Made by a program: the position numbers and the translations under genes
In this document: in pieces, positions 1 to 8,338 of the stretch
Layout of the letters: each line of letters begins with the position of its first letter
Position numbering within the stretch: the first letter of the stretch is position 1
DNA from: Chromatiales bacterium
Lineage (GTDB): Bacteria > Pseudomonadota > Gammaproteobacteria > CAMYNG01
NCBI GenBank assembly: GCA_027021685.1
Contig: JALUTW010000105.1
Coordinates: forward strand, 1 to 14,983
Direction of reading: 5' to 3'
Length of the DNA stretch: 14,983 bases
The notes under the pieces: generated by a model
Told to the model about the DNA's origin: nothing
Database searches by the model: none
Seen by the model: only the letters and a program-made list of their open reading frames with translations

Positions 1-525
1 GGCGGCAAGAGCGTCGAGGAGGCGCGCAAGGAGCTGGTGGCCAAGATCGGCGAGAACATCAGTGTTCGCCGCTTCGCCGTCGTGGAGGCCGATGGACCGT
101 TGGGGCTCTATCTGCACGGGCAGCGCATCGGCGTGGCGGTGGCGCTGGAAGGGGGCGACGAGGTCCTGGCCCGCGACCTGGCCATGCACGTGGCCGCCAG
201 CCGGCCCTTGTGCATCTCCGCGGACGAGCTGCCGGCCGAGGTTCTGGAAAAGGAGCGCGAGATCTTCACCGCCCAGGCCCGGGAGAGCGGCAAGCCCGCC
301 GAGATCGTCGAAAAGATGGTGGAGGGCAAGCTCAAGAAGTTCATCAAGGAAGTGACCCTGCTGGGCCAGCCCTTCGTCAAGGACCCGGATCAGACCGTGG
401 AGCAGCTGCTCAAGGGCGCCGGGGCGAAGGTGGTGCGGATGGTCCGGCTCGAGGTGGGCGAGGGTATCGAGAAGAAGCAGGAGAACTTCGCCGACGAGGT
501 GATGGCGCAGGTCAAGGGCGGCTGA
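1..525 (+). CDS. tsf: Elongation factor Ts, C-terminal part (5' end outside window)
   Basis: EF-Ts is the cytoplasmic nucleotide exchange factor that recycles EF-Tu-GDP to EF-Tu-GTP. The reading frame is open from base 1, so the gene is cut by the window edge. The 174 visible residues correspond to roughly the last 60% of the family's usual length of about 283. Recognisable blocks are VAKIGENISVRR, the HGQRIGVAVAL segment, AMHVAASRP, SGKPAEIVEKMVEGKLKKF, LLGQPFVKDP and the closing VRLEVGEGIEKK, all characteristic of the core and C-terminal module. The GTG at 37 is an internal valine codon, not a start. pyrH begins 15 nt after the stop, the usual tsf-pyrH order; rpsB would be expected just upstream, outside the window. 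Confidence 0.97.
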   Translation, partial: GGKSVEEARKELVAKIGENISVRRFAVVEADGPLGLYLHGQRIGVAVALEGGDEVLARDLAMHVAASRPLCISADELPAEVLEKEREIFTAQARESGKPAEIVEKMVEGKLKKFIKEVTLLGQPFVKDPDQTVEQLLKGAGAKVVRMVRLEVGEGIEKKQENFADEVMAQVKGG

Positions 526-540
526 GGCACGGACCCGGTC

Positions 541-1257
541 ATGGTGCGCTACCGCCGCATCCTGCTCAAGCTGTCGGGGGAGGCCCTCATGGGGGGGCAG
601 GCCTTCGGCATCGACCCGGAGGTGCTGCAGTACATCGGGGCGGAGCTGGAGCCGGTGGTCCAGGCCGGGGTCCAGGTGGGGCTGGTGATCGGTGGCGGCA
701 ACATCTTCCGCGGCATCAGCCTGGCCGCCGGGGGGATGAACCGGGCCGCCGGGGACGACATGGGCATGCTGGCCACGGTCATCAACGCCCTGGCCCTGCA
801 GGAGGCCCTGGAGCGGCGCGGCCTGGCGGTGCGCGTGATGTCGGCCCTGGCGGTGGCCGGGGTGTGCGAACCCTATTCCCGGCGCGAGGCGGTGGCCCAC
901 CTGGAACAGGGCAGGGTCGTGATCTTCGCCGCCGGCACCGGCAATCCCTTCTTCACCACCGATACCGCCGCCACCCTGCGCGGCATCGAGGTGGGGGCCG
1001 AGCTGGTGCTCAAGGGGACCAAGGTGGACGGGGTGTACTCGGCCGATCCGGTGCAGGATCCTGAAGCCGTCAAGTATGATCGGTTGACCTACGACGAGGT
1101 GATCGAGCGGCGGCTTGCGGTCATGGACACCACGGCCATCGTCATGTGCCGGGACCACGGCATGCCCCTGCGGGTGTTCGACATGAACCATCAGGGTGCG
1201 CTGCTGGACATCGTCAACGGCATCGAACACGGGACTCTGGTGACGGAGGCCTGGTAG
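541..1257 (+). CDS. pyrH: UMP kinase
   Basis: PyrH phosphorylates UMP to UDP in the cytoplasm, feeding pyrimidine nucleotides and therefore UDP-sugars. The 238-residue product is close to the 241 of E. coli and belongs to the amino acid kinase fold, unrelated to eukaryotic UMP/CMP kinases. Visible motifs are the N-terminal KLSGEAL (about 10-16), the glycine loop GGGNIFRG (51-58), AGTGNPFFTTD (131-141) for UMP binding and TKVDGVYSADP (160-170) for the nucleotide site. The ATG at 541 puts the KLSGEAL block at the normal distance from the N-terminus. It lies 15 nt after tsf and 13 nt before frr, consistent with one transcript. Bacterial PyrH is generally hexameric and regulated by GTP and UTP; this is family knowledge. 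Confidence 0.98.
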   Translation: MVRYRRILLKLSGEALMGGQAFGIDPEVLQYIGAELEPVVQAGVQVGLVIGGGNIFRGISLAAGGMNRAAGDDMGMLATVINALALQEALERRGLAVRVMSALAVAGVCEPYSRREAVAHLEQGRVVIFAAGTGNPFFTTDTAATLRGIEVGAELVLKGTKVDGVYSADPVQDPEAVKYDRLTYDEVIERRLAVMDTTAIVMCRDHGMPLRVFDMNHQGALLDIVNGIEHGTLVTEAW

Positions 1258-1270
1258 GGGAGACAGGGCG

Positions 1271-1828
1271 ATGATAGAAGACCTCAAGAAAGACGCCGCC
1301 ACCCGCATGAAGAAGAGCGTGGAATCGCTGCGCTCGGAGCTGACCAGGCTGCGCACCGGGCGCGCACATACCAGCCTGCTGGATCACATCACCGTGGAGT
1401 ACTACGGCTCGCAGGTGCCGCTGAACCAGGTGGCCAACGTCAACGTGGCCGATCCGCGTACGCTGTCGGTGACGCCGTGGGAGAAGCAGATGGTCCCGGT
1501 GGTGGAGAAGGCCATCGCCAACTCGGACCTCGGGCTCAATCCGGTCACCGCGGGCAACGTCATCCGCGTGCCGCTGCCGCCGCTGACCGAGGAACGCCGC
1601 AAGGACATGATCCGCATCGTGCGCCAGGAGGGCGAGGGGGCGCGGGTGGCCATCCGCAATATCCGGCGCGATGTCATCAGTGACCTCAAGGCCCTGCTCA
1701 AGGAAAAGGAGATCACCGAGGACGAGGAGCGCCGGGCGGAGGAGGAGATCCAGAAGATCACGGACAAGTACATCGCGGAGGTGGACGAGCTGCTCAAGGC
1801 CAAGGAAAAGGATCTCATGGAAATCTGA
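1271..1828 (+). CDS. frr: Ribosome recycling factor
   Basis: RRF acts with EF-G in the cytoplasm to split the post-termination ribosome. The product is 185 residues, the same length as the E. coli protein. The start MIEDLKKDAATRMKKSVESL, the RTGRAHTSLLD segment (about 29-39), the YYGSQVPLNQVANV beta domain, the TPWEKQM block and the long helical C-terminus with RNIRRD (about 133-138) are all typical; the arginine in this last block is the ribosome-contact region of the family. The ATG at 1271 follows a purine-rich stretch (GGGGAGACAGGG, about 1257-1268). A 67-nt gap then separates it from uppS; that gap contains a NotI-type palindrome at 1833-1840 and no clear promoter. Confidence 0.98.
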   Translation: MIEDLKKDAATRMKKSVESLRSELTRLRTGRAHTSLLDHITVEYYGSQVPLNQVANVNVADPRTLSVTPWEKQMVPVVEKAIANSDLGLNPVTAGNVIRVPLPPLTEERRKDMIRIVRQEGEGARVAIRNIRRDVISDLKALLKEKEITEDEERRAEEEIQKITDKYIAEVDELLKAKEKDLMEI

Positions 1829-1895
1829 GCGGGCGGCCGCGGCACGGCACCGCATCACCTTCCCGGGTCCATCCATTCAACAGCGCGCCCGAGTC

Positions 1896-2663
1896 ATGAA
1901 CGCACATCACCAACCAGAAGGGATGCTGACCCCCGGCGGGGTGCCGCGCCATGTCGCCATCATCATGGACGGCAACGGGCGTTGGGCGCAGCAGCGGCAC
2001 ATGCCCCGTTACGCGGGCCATCGCGCCGGCGTGGGCGCGGTGCGCCGGACGGTGGAGGCCTGCGGCCGCAAGGGTGTGCAGGTGTTGACCCTGTTTGCCT
2101 TTTCCAGCGAGAACTGGCGCCGGCCGCGCAAGGAGGTGGGGACCCTGATGGATCTCTTCCTCAATGCATTGGGCAGTGAGGCGGAGAAGCTCCATCGCAA
2201 CAACGTCCGGCTGGAAGTCATCGGCGATCGCACGGCCTTTGCAGATGCGTTGCAGGCCAGGATCACCGAGGTGGAGACGCTGACGGCCGGCAACACCGGC
2301 CTGCACCTGGTCATCGCGGCCAATTACGGCGGGCGCTGGGACATCACCCAGGCGGCCCGGCGGCTGGGGGAGAAGGTGGCTGCCGGCGTGCTGGCACCGG
2401 ATGCCATCGATGAGAAGGCATTGCAAGGGGAGCTGTGCCTGGGGCGGCTGCCGGAACCAGACCTGTTCATTCGCACCGGCGGTGAGGAGCGGATCAGCAA
2501 TTTCCTGCTGTGGCAGCTGGCGTACACCGAGCTCTATTTCACCGAGGTCCTGTGGCCGGACTTCGACGAGGCGGAGCTGGATGCCGCCTTGGCCGCCTAC
2601 CGGTGCCGGCAGCGCCGGTTTGGTTGCACGGGGGAACAGGTGGAGCGCCTGCGCAATGCTTAG
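1896..2663 (+). CDS. uppS: Undecaprenyl diphosphate synthase (cis-prenyltransferase)
   Basis: UppS extends farnesyl diphosphate with eight isopentenyl units in cis to make the C55 lipid carrier used for peptidoglycan and O-antigen. The 255-residue product matches the family length (253 in E. coli). Diagnostic motifs are MDGNGRW (24-30, with Asp25 as the diphosphate-binding aspartate), FSSENW (69-74), NYGGRWDI (143-150) and RTGGEERISNFLLWQ (193-207) followed by YTELYFTEVLWPDF. The start chosen is ATG 1896; its ribosome site is weak. ATG 1923, nine codons on, is an alternative, but the AGAAGGG before it is too close to be a good site. The 3' end overlaps cdsA by 8 nt, suggesting coupled translation. 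The substrate is made through the MEP pathway, whose dxr gene lies two genes downstream. Confidence 0.97.
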   Translation: MNAHHQPEGMLTPGGVPRHVAIIMDGNGRWAQQRHMPRYAGHRAGVGAVRRTVEACGRKGVQVLTLFAFSSENWRRPRKEVGTLMDLFLNALGSEAEKLHRNNVRLEVIGDRTAFADALQARITEVETLTAGNTGLHLVIAANYGGRWDITQAARRLGEKVAAGVLAPDAIDEKALQGELCLGRLPEPDLFIRTGGEERISNFLLWQLAYTELYFTEVLWPDFDEAELDAALAAYRCRQRRFGCTGEQVERLRNA

Positions 2664-3486
2664 GCAGCGCATCCTCACCGCCCTGGTGCTGCTGCCACTG
2701 GTCATCGGGATCATCTTCTCCCCACCCGCTGTCTTCGCCACCACCGCCGCCGCCGCCCTGCTGGTGGGGGCCTGGGAGTGGGCCCGCATGGCGGGTCTGG
2801 CCGGGGCGGCGGCCCGGACCGCCTACCTCCTGCTGGCGGCCCTGGTACTGGCCTTCCTGTGGGGGCTCCGGTGGCAGGGGGCGTGGACCTTCCTGTACGG
2901 GTTTCTCATCGGTGCCAGCGGATGGTGGGTGGGCAACGGGCTGTGGCTGGCCTGGCTGGAACACCGGGCACATCTGCCGCCCGCCCACCGCCTGCGAGAC
3001 GCCGGTGCCGGCCTGCTGGTGGTGGGGGCGCCGTACGCCGCCCTGCTCGTCCTGCACCAGGGGGAACGATTGGGACCGGCCTGGGTCCTGTTCCTCATGC
3101 TCCTGCTGTGGACCGCGGACACCGCTGCCTATTTCACCGGCCGGGCCCTGGGACGGCACCGGCTGGCGCTGCACATCAGCCCGGGCAAGACCTGGGAGGG
3201 CGTCGCGGGCGGGCTGGCCGGCAGCGCCCTGGCCGGGTGGCTGGGCGCGGTCTGGTTCGGCCTCGCGGGGTCGCAGCGGGGATGGTTCATCGCCGTGTGC
3301 CTGGCCACCGCGGCCTGGTCGGTGGTGGGGGACCTGTACGAGAGCCGGATCAAGCGCAGCGCCGGGATGAAGGACAGCGGCCGCCTGCTGCCGGGCCACG
3401 GTGGACTGATGGACCGCATCGACAGCCTCACTGCCGCCGCACCTGCCTTCGTCACCGGTCTGTGGTTCATGGGGCGGGTGGCATGA
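2656..3486 (+). CDS. cdsA: Phosphatidate cytidylyltransferase (CDP-diacylglycerol synthase)
   Basis: CdsA is an inner-membrane enzyme that makes CDP-diacylglycerol from phosphatidic acid and CTP, the branch point for all phospholipid synthesis. The product is 276 residues, mostly hydrophobic, with a run of transmembrane segments beginning at once (LRQRILTALVLLPLVIG) and others rich in Trp, Leu and Ala. The family signature lies at about 230-256: SRIKRSAGMKDSG, then LPGHGGLMDRIDS, with the conserved Lys-Arg, Lys-Asp, His-Gly-Gly and Asp-Arg pairs. The start ATG 2656 sits inside the end of uppS (8-nt overlap), and the stop overlaps the dxr start as ATGA. Longer open frames upstream are read-through of uppS in another frame. 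Somewhat shorter and more alanine/glycine-rich than the E. coli enzyme, without a missing signature residue. Confidence 0.96.
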   Translation: MLRQRILTALVLLPLVIGIIFSPPAVFATTAAAALLVGAWEWARMAGLAGAAARTAYLLLAALVLAFLWGLRWQGAWTFLYGFLIGASGWWVGNGLWLAWLEHRAHLPPAHRLRDAGAGLLVVGAPYAALLVLHQGERLGPAWVLFLMLLLWTADTAAYFTGRALGRHRLALHISPGKTWEGVAGGLAGSALAGWLGAVWFGLAGSQRGWFIAVCLATAAWSVVGDLYESRIKRSAGMKDSGRLLPGHGGLMDRIDSLTAAAPAFVTGLWFMGRVA

Positions 3487-4679
3487 AAGGGATCACGGTA
3501 CTGGGCGCCACGGGCTCCATTGGCCTCAACACCCTGGACGTGGTGGCCCGGCACGGCGGTCGCTTCCGCGTGGTGGCGCTCACCGCCAACACCCGGTGGG
3601 AGCGACTGCTGGAACAGTGCCGCCGCTGGCGGCCCGAGCTGGCGGTGCTGCGCGAACCCGGCGGTGCCGCCCGGCTGGAAGAGGCCCTGCGCCGGGAGGG
3701 CCTCCCGACCCGGGTCGCCACGGGCGAGGCCGGGCTGGTGGAGGCCGCCGCCCATCCCGAGGCCCATTATGTCATGGCCGCCATCGTGGGCGGGGCGGGG
3801 CTGCAGGCGACCCTGGCCGCGGCCCGGGCCGGCAAGCGGGTCCTGCTGGCCAACAAGGAAGCGCTGGTGATGGCCGGCGCCCTGTTCATGGATACGGTGC
3901 GCGATGCCGGCGCCGAGCTGCTGCCCATCGACAGCGAGCACAACGCCATTTTCCAGTGCATGCCCGAGGGCTTCCGCGCCGGCGAGCGCCCTGCGGGGGT
4001 GGAGCAGGTGTTGCTGACTGCATCGGGCGGCCCGTTCCGGACCCTGTCCCCCGAAGCCATGGCGCGGGTGACGCCGGACCAGGCCTGCGCCCATCCCAAC
4101 TGGGACATGGGGCGCAAGATCTCCGTGGACTCGGCCACCATGATGAACAAGGGGCTGGAGATCATCGAGGCCCGGTGGTTGTTCGGGCTCTCCCTGGAGC
4201 AGGTGCAGGTGGTGGTGCACCCGCAGAGCGTGGTCCATTCCCTGGTGCAGTACACCGACGGCTCGGTGCTGGCCCAGCTGGGCCAGCCGGACATGCGCAC
4301 CCCCATCGCCCATGCCCTGGCCTGGCCCGAGCGCATGCCTTCGGGCGTGGCCCCGCTGGACCTGTTTCGCGTGGGGCGACTGGAGTTCGAACCGCCCGAC
4401 CCGGAACGGTTTCCATGCCTGCGCCTGGCCGTGGAGGCCGCGCGCCGGGGCGGCAATGCCACCATTGGGCTCAATGCGGCCAACGAAGTGGCGGTGGCGG
4501 AGTTTCTGGCGGGCCGCATTCCGTTTCCGGCCATTCCCGCCATCATCGAGGAGGTCATGGCGCAGGCGCCGGCCGGTGACCCCCGCACCCTGGACGAGAT
4601 CCTGGCGGCCGACGCCCGGGCCCGGAGCGAGGCGGCGGCCCGGGCAGCGATCATGGCGGAGCAGCGCAACCATGCTTGA
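3483..4679 (+). CDS. dxr: 1-deoxy-D-xylulose 5-phosphate reductoisomerase
   Basis: Dxr (IspC) converts DXP to 2-C-methyl-D-erythritol 4-phosphate with NADPH and a divalent metal, the first committed step of the MEP isoprenoid pathway and the target of fosmidomycin. The 398-residue product equals the E. coli length. Visible: the NADPH-binding loop GATGSIG (8-14), LLANKEALVMAG (121-132), the metal ligands Asp150 and Glu152 in PIDSEHNAIFQ, the flexible loop with HPNWDMG (204-210), and MMNKGLEIIEARWLF (220-234) with Lys223 and the third metal ligand Glu226. The start ATG 3483 shares ATGA with the cdsA stop, and the 3' end overlaps rseP by 8 nt, so translation is probably coupled on both sides. 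Confidence 0.98.
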   Translation: MKGITVLGATGSIGLNTLDVVARHGGRFRVVALTANTRWERLLEQCRRWRPELAVLREPGGAARLEEALRREGLPTRVATGEAGLVEAAAHPEAHYVMAAIVGGAGLQATLAAARAGKRVLLANKEALVMAGALFMDTVRDAGAELLPIDSEHNAIFQCMPEGFRAGERPAGVEQVLLTASGGPFRTLSPEAMARVTPDQACAHPNWDMGRKISVDSATMMNKGLEIIEARWLFGLSLEQVQVVVHPQSVVHSLVQYTDGSVLAQLGQPDMRTPIAHALAWPERMPSGVAPLDLFRVGRLEFEPPDPERFPCLRLAVEAARRGGNATIGLNAANEVAVAEFLAGRIPFPAIPAIIEEVMAQAPAGDPRTLDEILAADARARSEAAARAAIMAEQRNHA

Positions 4680-6027
4680 TTTCCTGTTCATGCTTCTGGC
4701 CTTCCTGGTGGCCATCACCGTGCTCATCGCAGTGCACGAGTTCGGTCATTTCTGGGTGGCCCGCCGCCTGGGGGTCAAGGTGCTGCGTTACTCCATCGGT
4801 TTCGGCCGCGCCCTGTGGCGCCGTACCGGCACCGACGGCACCGAGTACGTCATCGCCGCCATTCCCCTGGGTGGCTACGTCAAGATGCTGGACGAGAGGG
4901 AAGGACCGGTGCCCGAGGGAGAACGGCACCGTGCCTTCAACCGCCAGCCGCTGGCCACGCGCGCGGCGGTGGTCCTGGCCGGGCCGGCGTTCAATTTTCT
5001 GTTCGCCATCGTGGCCTACTGGCTTTGGTTCATCCTGGGCGTGACCGGCATGAAGCCGGTGGTGGGAGAGGTGGCCCCGGGGACGCCGGCATCGGTCCTG
5101 GAGCCGGGCAGCGAGATCGTGGCCGTGGCCGGCGAGCCCACCCCCATCTGGCCGGCGGTGGTCCAGGCGGTGCTGCCGGCCGTCGTCAGCGGCCGGTCCC
5201 TGACGGTGACGGTGCGTGACTCCGCCGGGCAGACCCGTGACGTGGTCCTCGATCTCTCCACGGTGGATCCGGATGCCGCCACCGGCAACCTGTTCAAAGC
5301 CCTGGGCCTGACCCCCTGGCGACCCAAGGGCCCGCCGCAGGTGGTCCAGGTGGTGCCCGGGTCGCCCGCGCAGCGGGCCGGCTTCCAGGTCGGCGATCGC
5401 ATTCTGGCAGTGAACGGTACTGCCATCGAAGCACCTGGGGAGCTGGTGGACTATGTGCGATCCCACGGCGATACCCGGCTGATGATCGAGGTCCGGCGCG
5501 GCGGGGAGACGCTGACCCTCGCGGTACGCCCCGAGCTCCGGGAGACCCCCGAGGGTCCGGTACCCCGCATCGGGCTGGCCACCGCCCCGGGGACGGAGAT
5601 CCCGGAAGAGATGCTGGCCACCTACCGCTACTCCCTCTGGGCGGGGGCGCGCAAGGCCCTGACCCAGACCTGGGACAACAGCGTGTTCGTCCTCAAGGTA
5701 CTGGGCAAGATCGTCACCGGCACCGTATCGGCCCGCAACCTCAGCGGGCCCATCAGCATCGCCCAGTATGCCGGGCAATCGGCCAGTGCGGGCCTGGCCT
5801 GGTACCTGAACTTTCTCGCCATCGTCAGCATCAGCCTGGGGGTCATCAACCTGCTGCCCATTCCGGTGCTCGATGGCGGGCACCTGTTTTACTACGCCAT
5901 CGAGCTGGTGCGCGGGCGGCCGGTGTCGGAGGCCTTCGAGGCCGTCGCCCAGCGTGTCGGCATCCTCATCATCGCACTGCTCATGGGCCTGGCGTTCTAC
6001 AACGATATTGCACGGTTGCTTGGTTGA
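4672..6027 (+). CDS. rseP: Site-2 zinc metalloprotease RseP (regulated intramembrane proteolysis)
   Basis: RseP is an inner-membrane M50 protease. In E. coli it makes the second cut in the anti-sigma factor RseA after DegS, releasing sigma-E, and also removes signal-peptide remnants. The product is 451 residues (450 in E. coli). The first membrane helix holds the zinc site HEFGH at 22-26, the same positions as E. coli; the third ligand is Asp401 in NLLPIPVLDGGHL. Between them lies a periplasmic region with two PDZ domains, the second clear around VVQVVPGSPAQRAGFQVGDRI. The C-terminal helix is VGILIIALLMGLAFYNDI. ATG 4672 was chosen because it gives the normal N-terminus; it overlaps dxr by 8 nt. 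The stop TGA overlaps the bamA ATG by one base. Neighbouring bamA and skp are sigma-E regulon members in E. coli, so the linkage is functionally coherent. Confidence 0.97.
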   Translation: MLDFLFMLLAFLVAITVLIAVHEFGHFWVARRLGVKVLRYSIGFGRALWRRTGTDGTEYVIAAIPLGGYVKMLDEREGPVPEGERHRAFNRQPLATRAAVVLAGPAFNFLFAIVAYWLWFILGVTGMKPVVGEVAPGTPASVLEPGSEIVAVAGEPTPIWPAVVQAVLPAVVSGRSLTVTVRDSAGQTRDVVLDLSTVDPDAATGNLFKALGLTPWRPKGPPQVVQVVPGSPAQRAGFQVGDRILAVNGTAIEAPGELVDYVRSHGDTRLMIEVRRGGETLTLAVRPELRETPEGPVPRIGLATAPGTEIPEEMLATYRYSLWAGARKALTQTWDNSVFVLKVLGKIVTGTVSARNLSGPISIAQYAGQSASAGLAWYLNFLAIVSISLGVINLLPIPVLDGGHLFYYAIELVRGRPVSEAFEAVAQRVGILIIALLMGLAFYNDIARLLG

Positions 6028-8324
6028 TGTCGGTTGTTCACCGCCACGTTGTTCCCGGCCTGCTGGCGCTTTTCGTATTCCTGGCCCCTGTGCGCACGTG
6101 GGCCTTTACTCCCTTCGTGGTCAAGGACATCCGCCTCGAAGGATTGCAGCGCATCGAGGTGGGGACGGTGTTCAATTACCTGCCCATCAAGGTGGGTGAT
6201 CGAATCGATGAGCACCTGACTGCCCAGGCCATCCGGGCGCTGTACAAGACCGGCTTTTTCAAGGACGTCCGCCTGGAGCGCGAGGGCGATGTCCTGGTGA
6301 TCTCGGTACGCGAACGCCCGGCCATTGCTTCGGTGTCGTTCACCGGCAACGACGAGATTTCCAGTGACCAGCTCGGCGAGGCGCTCAGGCAGATTGGGCT
6401 CGCGGAAGGCCGCATCCTCGATCGGTCCCTGCTCGACAAGGTGCAGCAGGAACTGCAGCGGCAGTATTACAGCCTGGGCAAATACGCGGTGCGTATCGAA
6501 ACCGAGGTCAAGCCGCTGGTGCGCAACCGGGTCGATGTGAAGATAAAGATTGCGGAAGGAGAAACCGCCGAGATCCGCCAGGTCATCATCGTGGGCAACC
6601 GTCACTTCAGTGACTCGGACCTGCTCAAGCGCCTGGAGCTGGCCGATGTCGGGTTCTTCGGCGGGAGGGAAAGCTACTCCAGGCAGGTCCTGTCGGCGGA
6701 CCTCGAGAAGCTCCGCAGTTTCTACCTGGATCGGGGCTTCATCAACTTTTCCATCGACTCCACACAGGTGGCGCTGACACCCGACAAGGAGGATGTGTAT
6801 GTCACGATCAACATTACCGAAGGAGAACGGTACACCGTCAGCGGGGTGAAGCTTGCCGGCGAGCTGGTGTTCCCGCGCAAGGAGATGGAGGGCCTGCTCA
6901 AGGTCAGGGCGGGGGACGTGTTTTCCCGCTCGGCCATCGAGGCCACGCGCAAGGGCATTTCCGACCGGTTGGCCGAGATCGGCTACGCCTTTGCCAATGT
7001 CAATGTCATTCCCGATGTGGACGATGCCGCACGCACGGTGGACCTGACCGTGTTCGTCGATCCCGGCCGCCGGGTGTACGTGCGCCGGGTCAACATCAAG
7101 GGTAACCGCAAGACGCGGGACGAGGTCATCCGCCGGGAGCTGCGGCAGCTGGAGGGGGCCTGGATGTCCACCAGGCTGATTGCGGATTCCCGCACCCGGC
7201 TGGATCGCCTTGGCTTCTTCGAGAACGTCGCGGTGGAAACCCCCGCGGTCCCGGGAACCAACGATTTGGTCGATGTCGATTTCACCGTCACCGAGCGGCC
7301 CACCGGGTCGCTGTCCGCCGGGCTTGGTTTTTCGGACACGCAGGGATTCCTGGTCAATTTCTCGCTCACCCAGGCCAATTTCGCCGGCACCGGCAAACGG
7401 GTGGCCATTGAGGTCAACAACAGTGAAGTGAGCGAGATTTACAGCTTCAGTTATCGCAATCCCTATTACACAGAGGAAGGCATCAGCCGTGGTTTCCGTA
7501 TCTATTATCGGACCGTGGATGCCGCCCAGGCCAACATCAGCAACTATGCCACCAACAGTTACGGGGTGTCCTTGAATTACGGCATCCCGCTGTCCGAAAC
7601 GCAGCGGGTGGGCGTCGGGTTCGGATTCGAGAACACGGAGCTGGTGACGGGAACGGCCACTGCACAGGAGATCCTGGATTTCATCGCCCAGGAAGGGGAC
7701 CGGTTCGACACCCTTTCCATCGACCTGAACTGGACCCGGGATACACGCAACCGTGCCATCTTTGCGGACCGTGGCAGCCGCAGCACGGCCTCGCTGGAAG
7801 TGGCCGCGCCGGGCGGGGAGTTGCAGTATTACCGGGTCAACCTGAGCCATGTGCATTACGTGCCCATCACCGACGAGATTCCATTGATGCTGCGCCTGGA
7901 TCTGGGCTACGGCGATGCCTATGGCGATACATCGCAGTTGCCGCCGTTCAAGAATTACTTCGCCGGGGGCAGCCGCAGCGTGCGGGGATACGAGCCGCTC
8001 TCGCTGGGCGGGCCCAATACCCGGGACAGCAACGGCGACCCCCTGGGCGGGGTGGCCCGCATCGTGGGCAACATGGAGTTGATTTTTCCCAACCCGTTTG
8101 CCGAAAATAGCAAATCCGTGCGATTCAGCCTGTTCGTGGATGGCGGCTGGGTCTACGCGGCCGAGGACCCCATCGATCTGGGGGAGATGCGCTACTCGGC
8201 GGGGGTGGCGGCCATATGGCTGACGCCCATCGGGGCGTTGCGGTTCAGCCTTGCCACTCCGCTCAACGACCAGCCGGGGGACCGGACCCAGTCGTTCCAG
8301 TTCACGCTGGGAACGCCATTCTAG
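6027..8324 (+). CDS. bamA: Outer membrane protein assembly factor BamA
   Basis: BamA is the essential Omp85 insertase that folds beta-barrel proteins into the outer membrane with its Bam lipoprotein partners. The 765-residue product has a signal peptide (1-26, likely cut after TWA), then five POTRA domains (about 27-425) with the usual repeated pattern such as VVKDIRLEGLQRIEVGTVF and VYVRRVNIKGNRKTRDEVI, and a 16-strand barrel. The barrel shows PTGSLSAGLGFSD at its start, the VRGYEPLSLGG loop-6 motif (VRGY in place of the E. coli VRGF) and an aromatic end, QFTLGTPF. The chosen ATG at 6027 overlaps the rseP stop (TGATG); no good ribosome site precedes it, so coupling to rseP is likely. A TTG one codon earlier (6024) is possible but less likely. 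E. coli BamA is 810 residues, so some extracellular loops are probably shorter here. Confidence 0.97.
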   Translation: MSVVHRHVVPGLLALFVFLAPVRTWAFTPFVVKDIRLEGLQRIEVGTVFNYLPIKVGDRIDEHLTAQAIRALYKTGFFKDVRLEREGDVLVISVRERPAIASVSFTGNDEISSDQLGEALRQIGLAEGRILDRSLLDKVQQELQRQYYSLGKYAVRIETEVKPLVRNRVDVKIKIAEGETAEIRQVIIVGNRHFSDSDLLKRLELADVGFFGGRESYSRQVLSADLEKLRSFYLDRGFINFSIDSTQVALTPDKEDVYVTINITEGERYTVSGVKLAGELVFPRKEMEGLLKVRAGDVFSRSAIEATRKGISDRLAEIGYAFANVNVIPDVDDAARTVDLTVFVDPGRRVYVRRVNIKGNRKTRDEVIRRELRQLEGAWMSTRLIADSRTRLDRLGFFENVAVETPAVPGTNDLVDVDFTVTERPTGSLSAGLGFSDTQGFLVNFSLTQANFAGTGKRVAIEVNNSEVSEIYSFSYRNPYYTEEGISRGFRIYYRTVDAAQANISNYATNSYGVSLNYGIPLSETQRVGVGFGFENTELVTGTATAQEILDFIAQEGDRFDTLSIDLNWTRDTRNRAIFADRGSRSTASLEVAAPGGELQYYRVNLSHVHYVPITDEIPLMLRLDLGYGDAYGDTSQLPPFKNYFAGGSRSVRGYEPLSLGGPNTRDSNGDPLGGVARIVGNMELIFPNPFAENSKSVRFSLFVDGGWVYAAEDPIDLGEMRYSAGVAAIWLTPIGALRFSLATPLNDQPGDRTQSFQFTLGTPF

Positions 8325-8326
8325 GC

Positions 8327-8335
8327 AGGAGGAGG
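8327..8335 (+). promoter_or_regulatory. Strong ribosome binding site for skp
   Basis: AGGAGGAGG lies 3 nt before the GTG at 8339, and its inner AGGAGG is at good spacing. It fixes GTG 8339 as the skp start, in preference to longer in-frame openings that lie inside bamA. It is the strongest Shine-Dalgarno sequence on the plus strand of this window. Confidence 0.8.
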
Positions 8336-8338
8336 GCT

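Noticed and set aside
1833..1840. NotI-type palindrome GCGGCCGC between frr and uppS as a possible terminator
   Set aside because: Eight self-complementary bases without a loop or T-tract; expected by chance at this base composition.
5809..5840. GAACTT followed about 16 nt later by TCAGC inside rseP, resembling a sigma-E promoter for bamA
   Set aside because: The -10 half is a poor match and the element falls in conserved coding sequence for a membrane helix; not supported.
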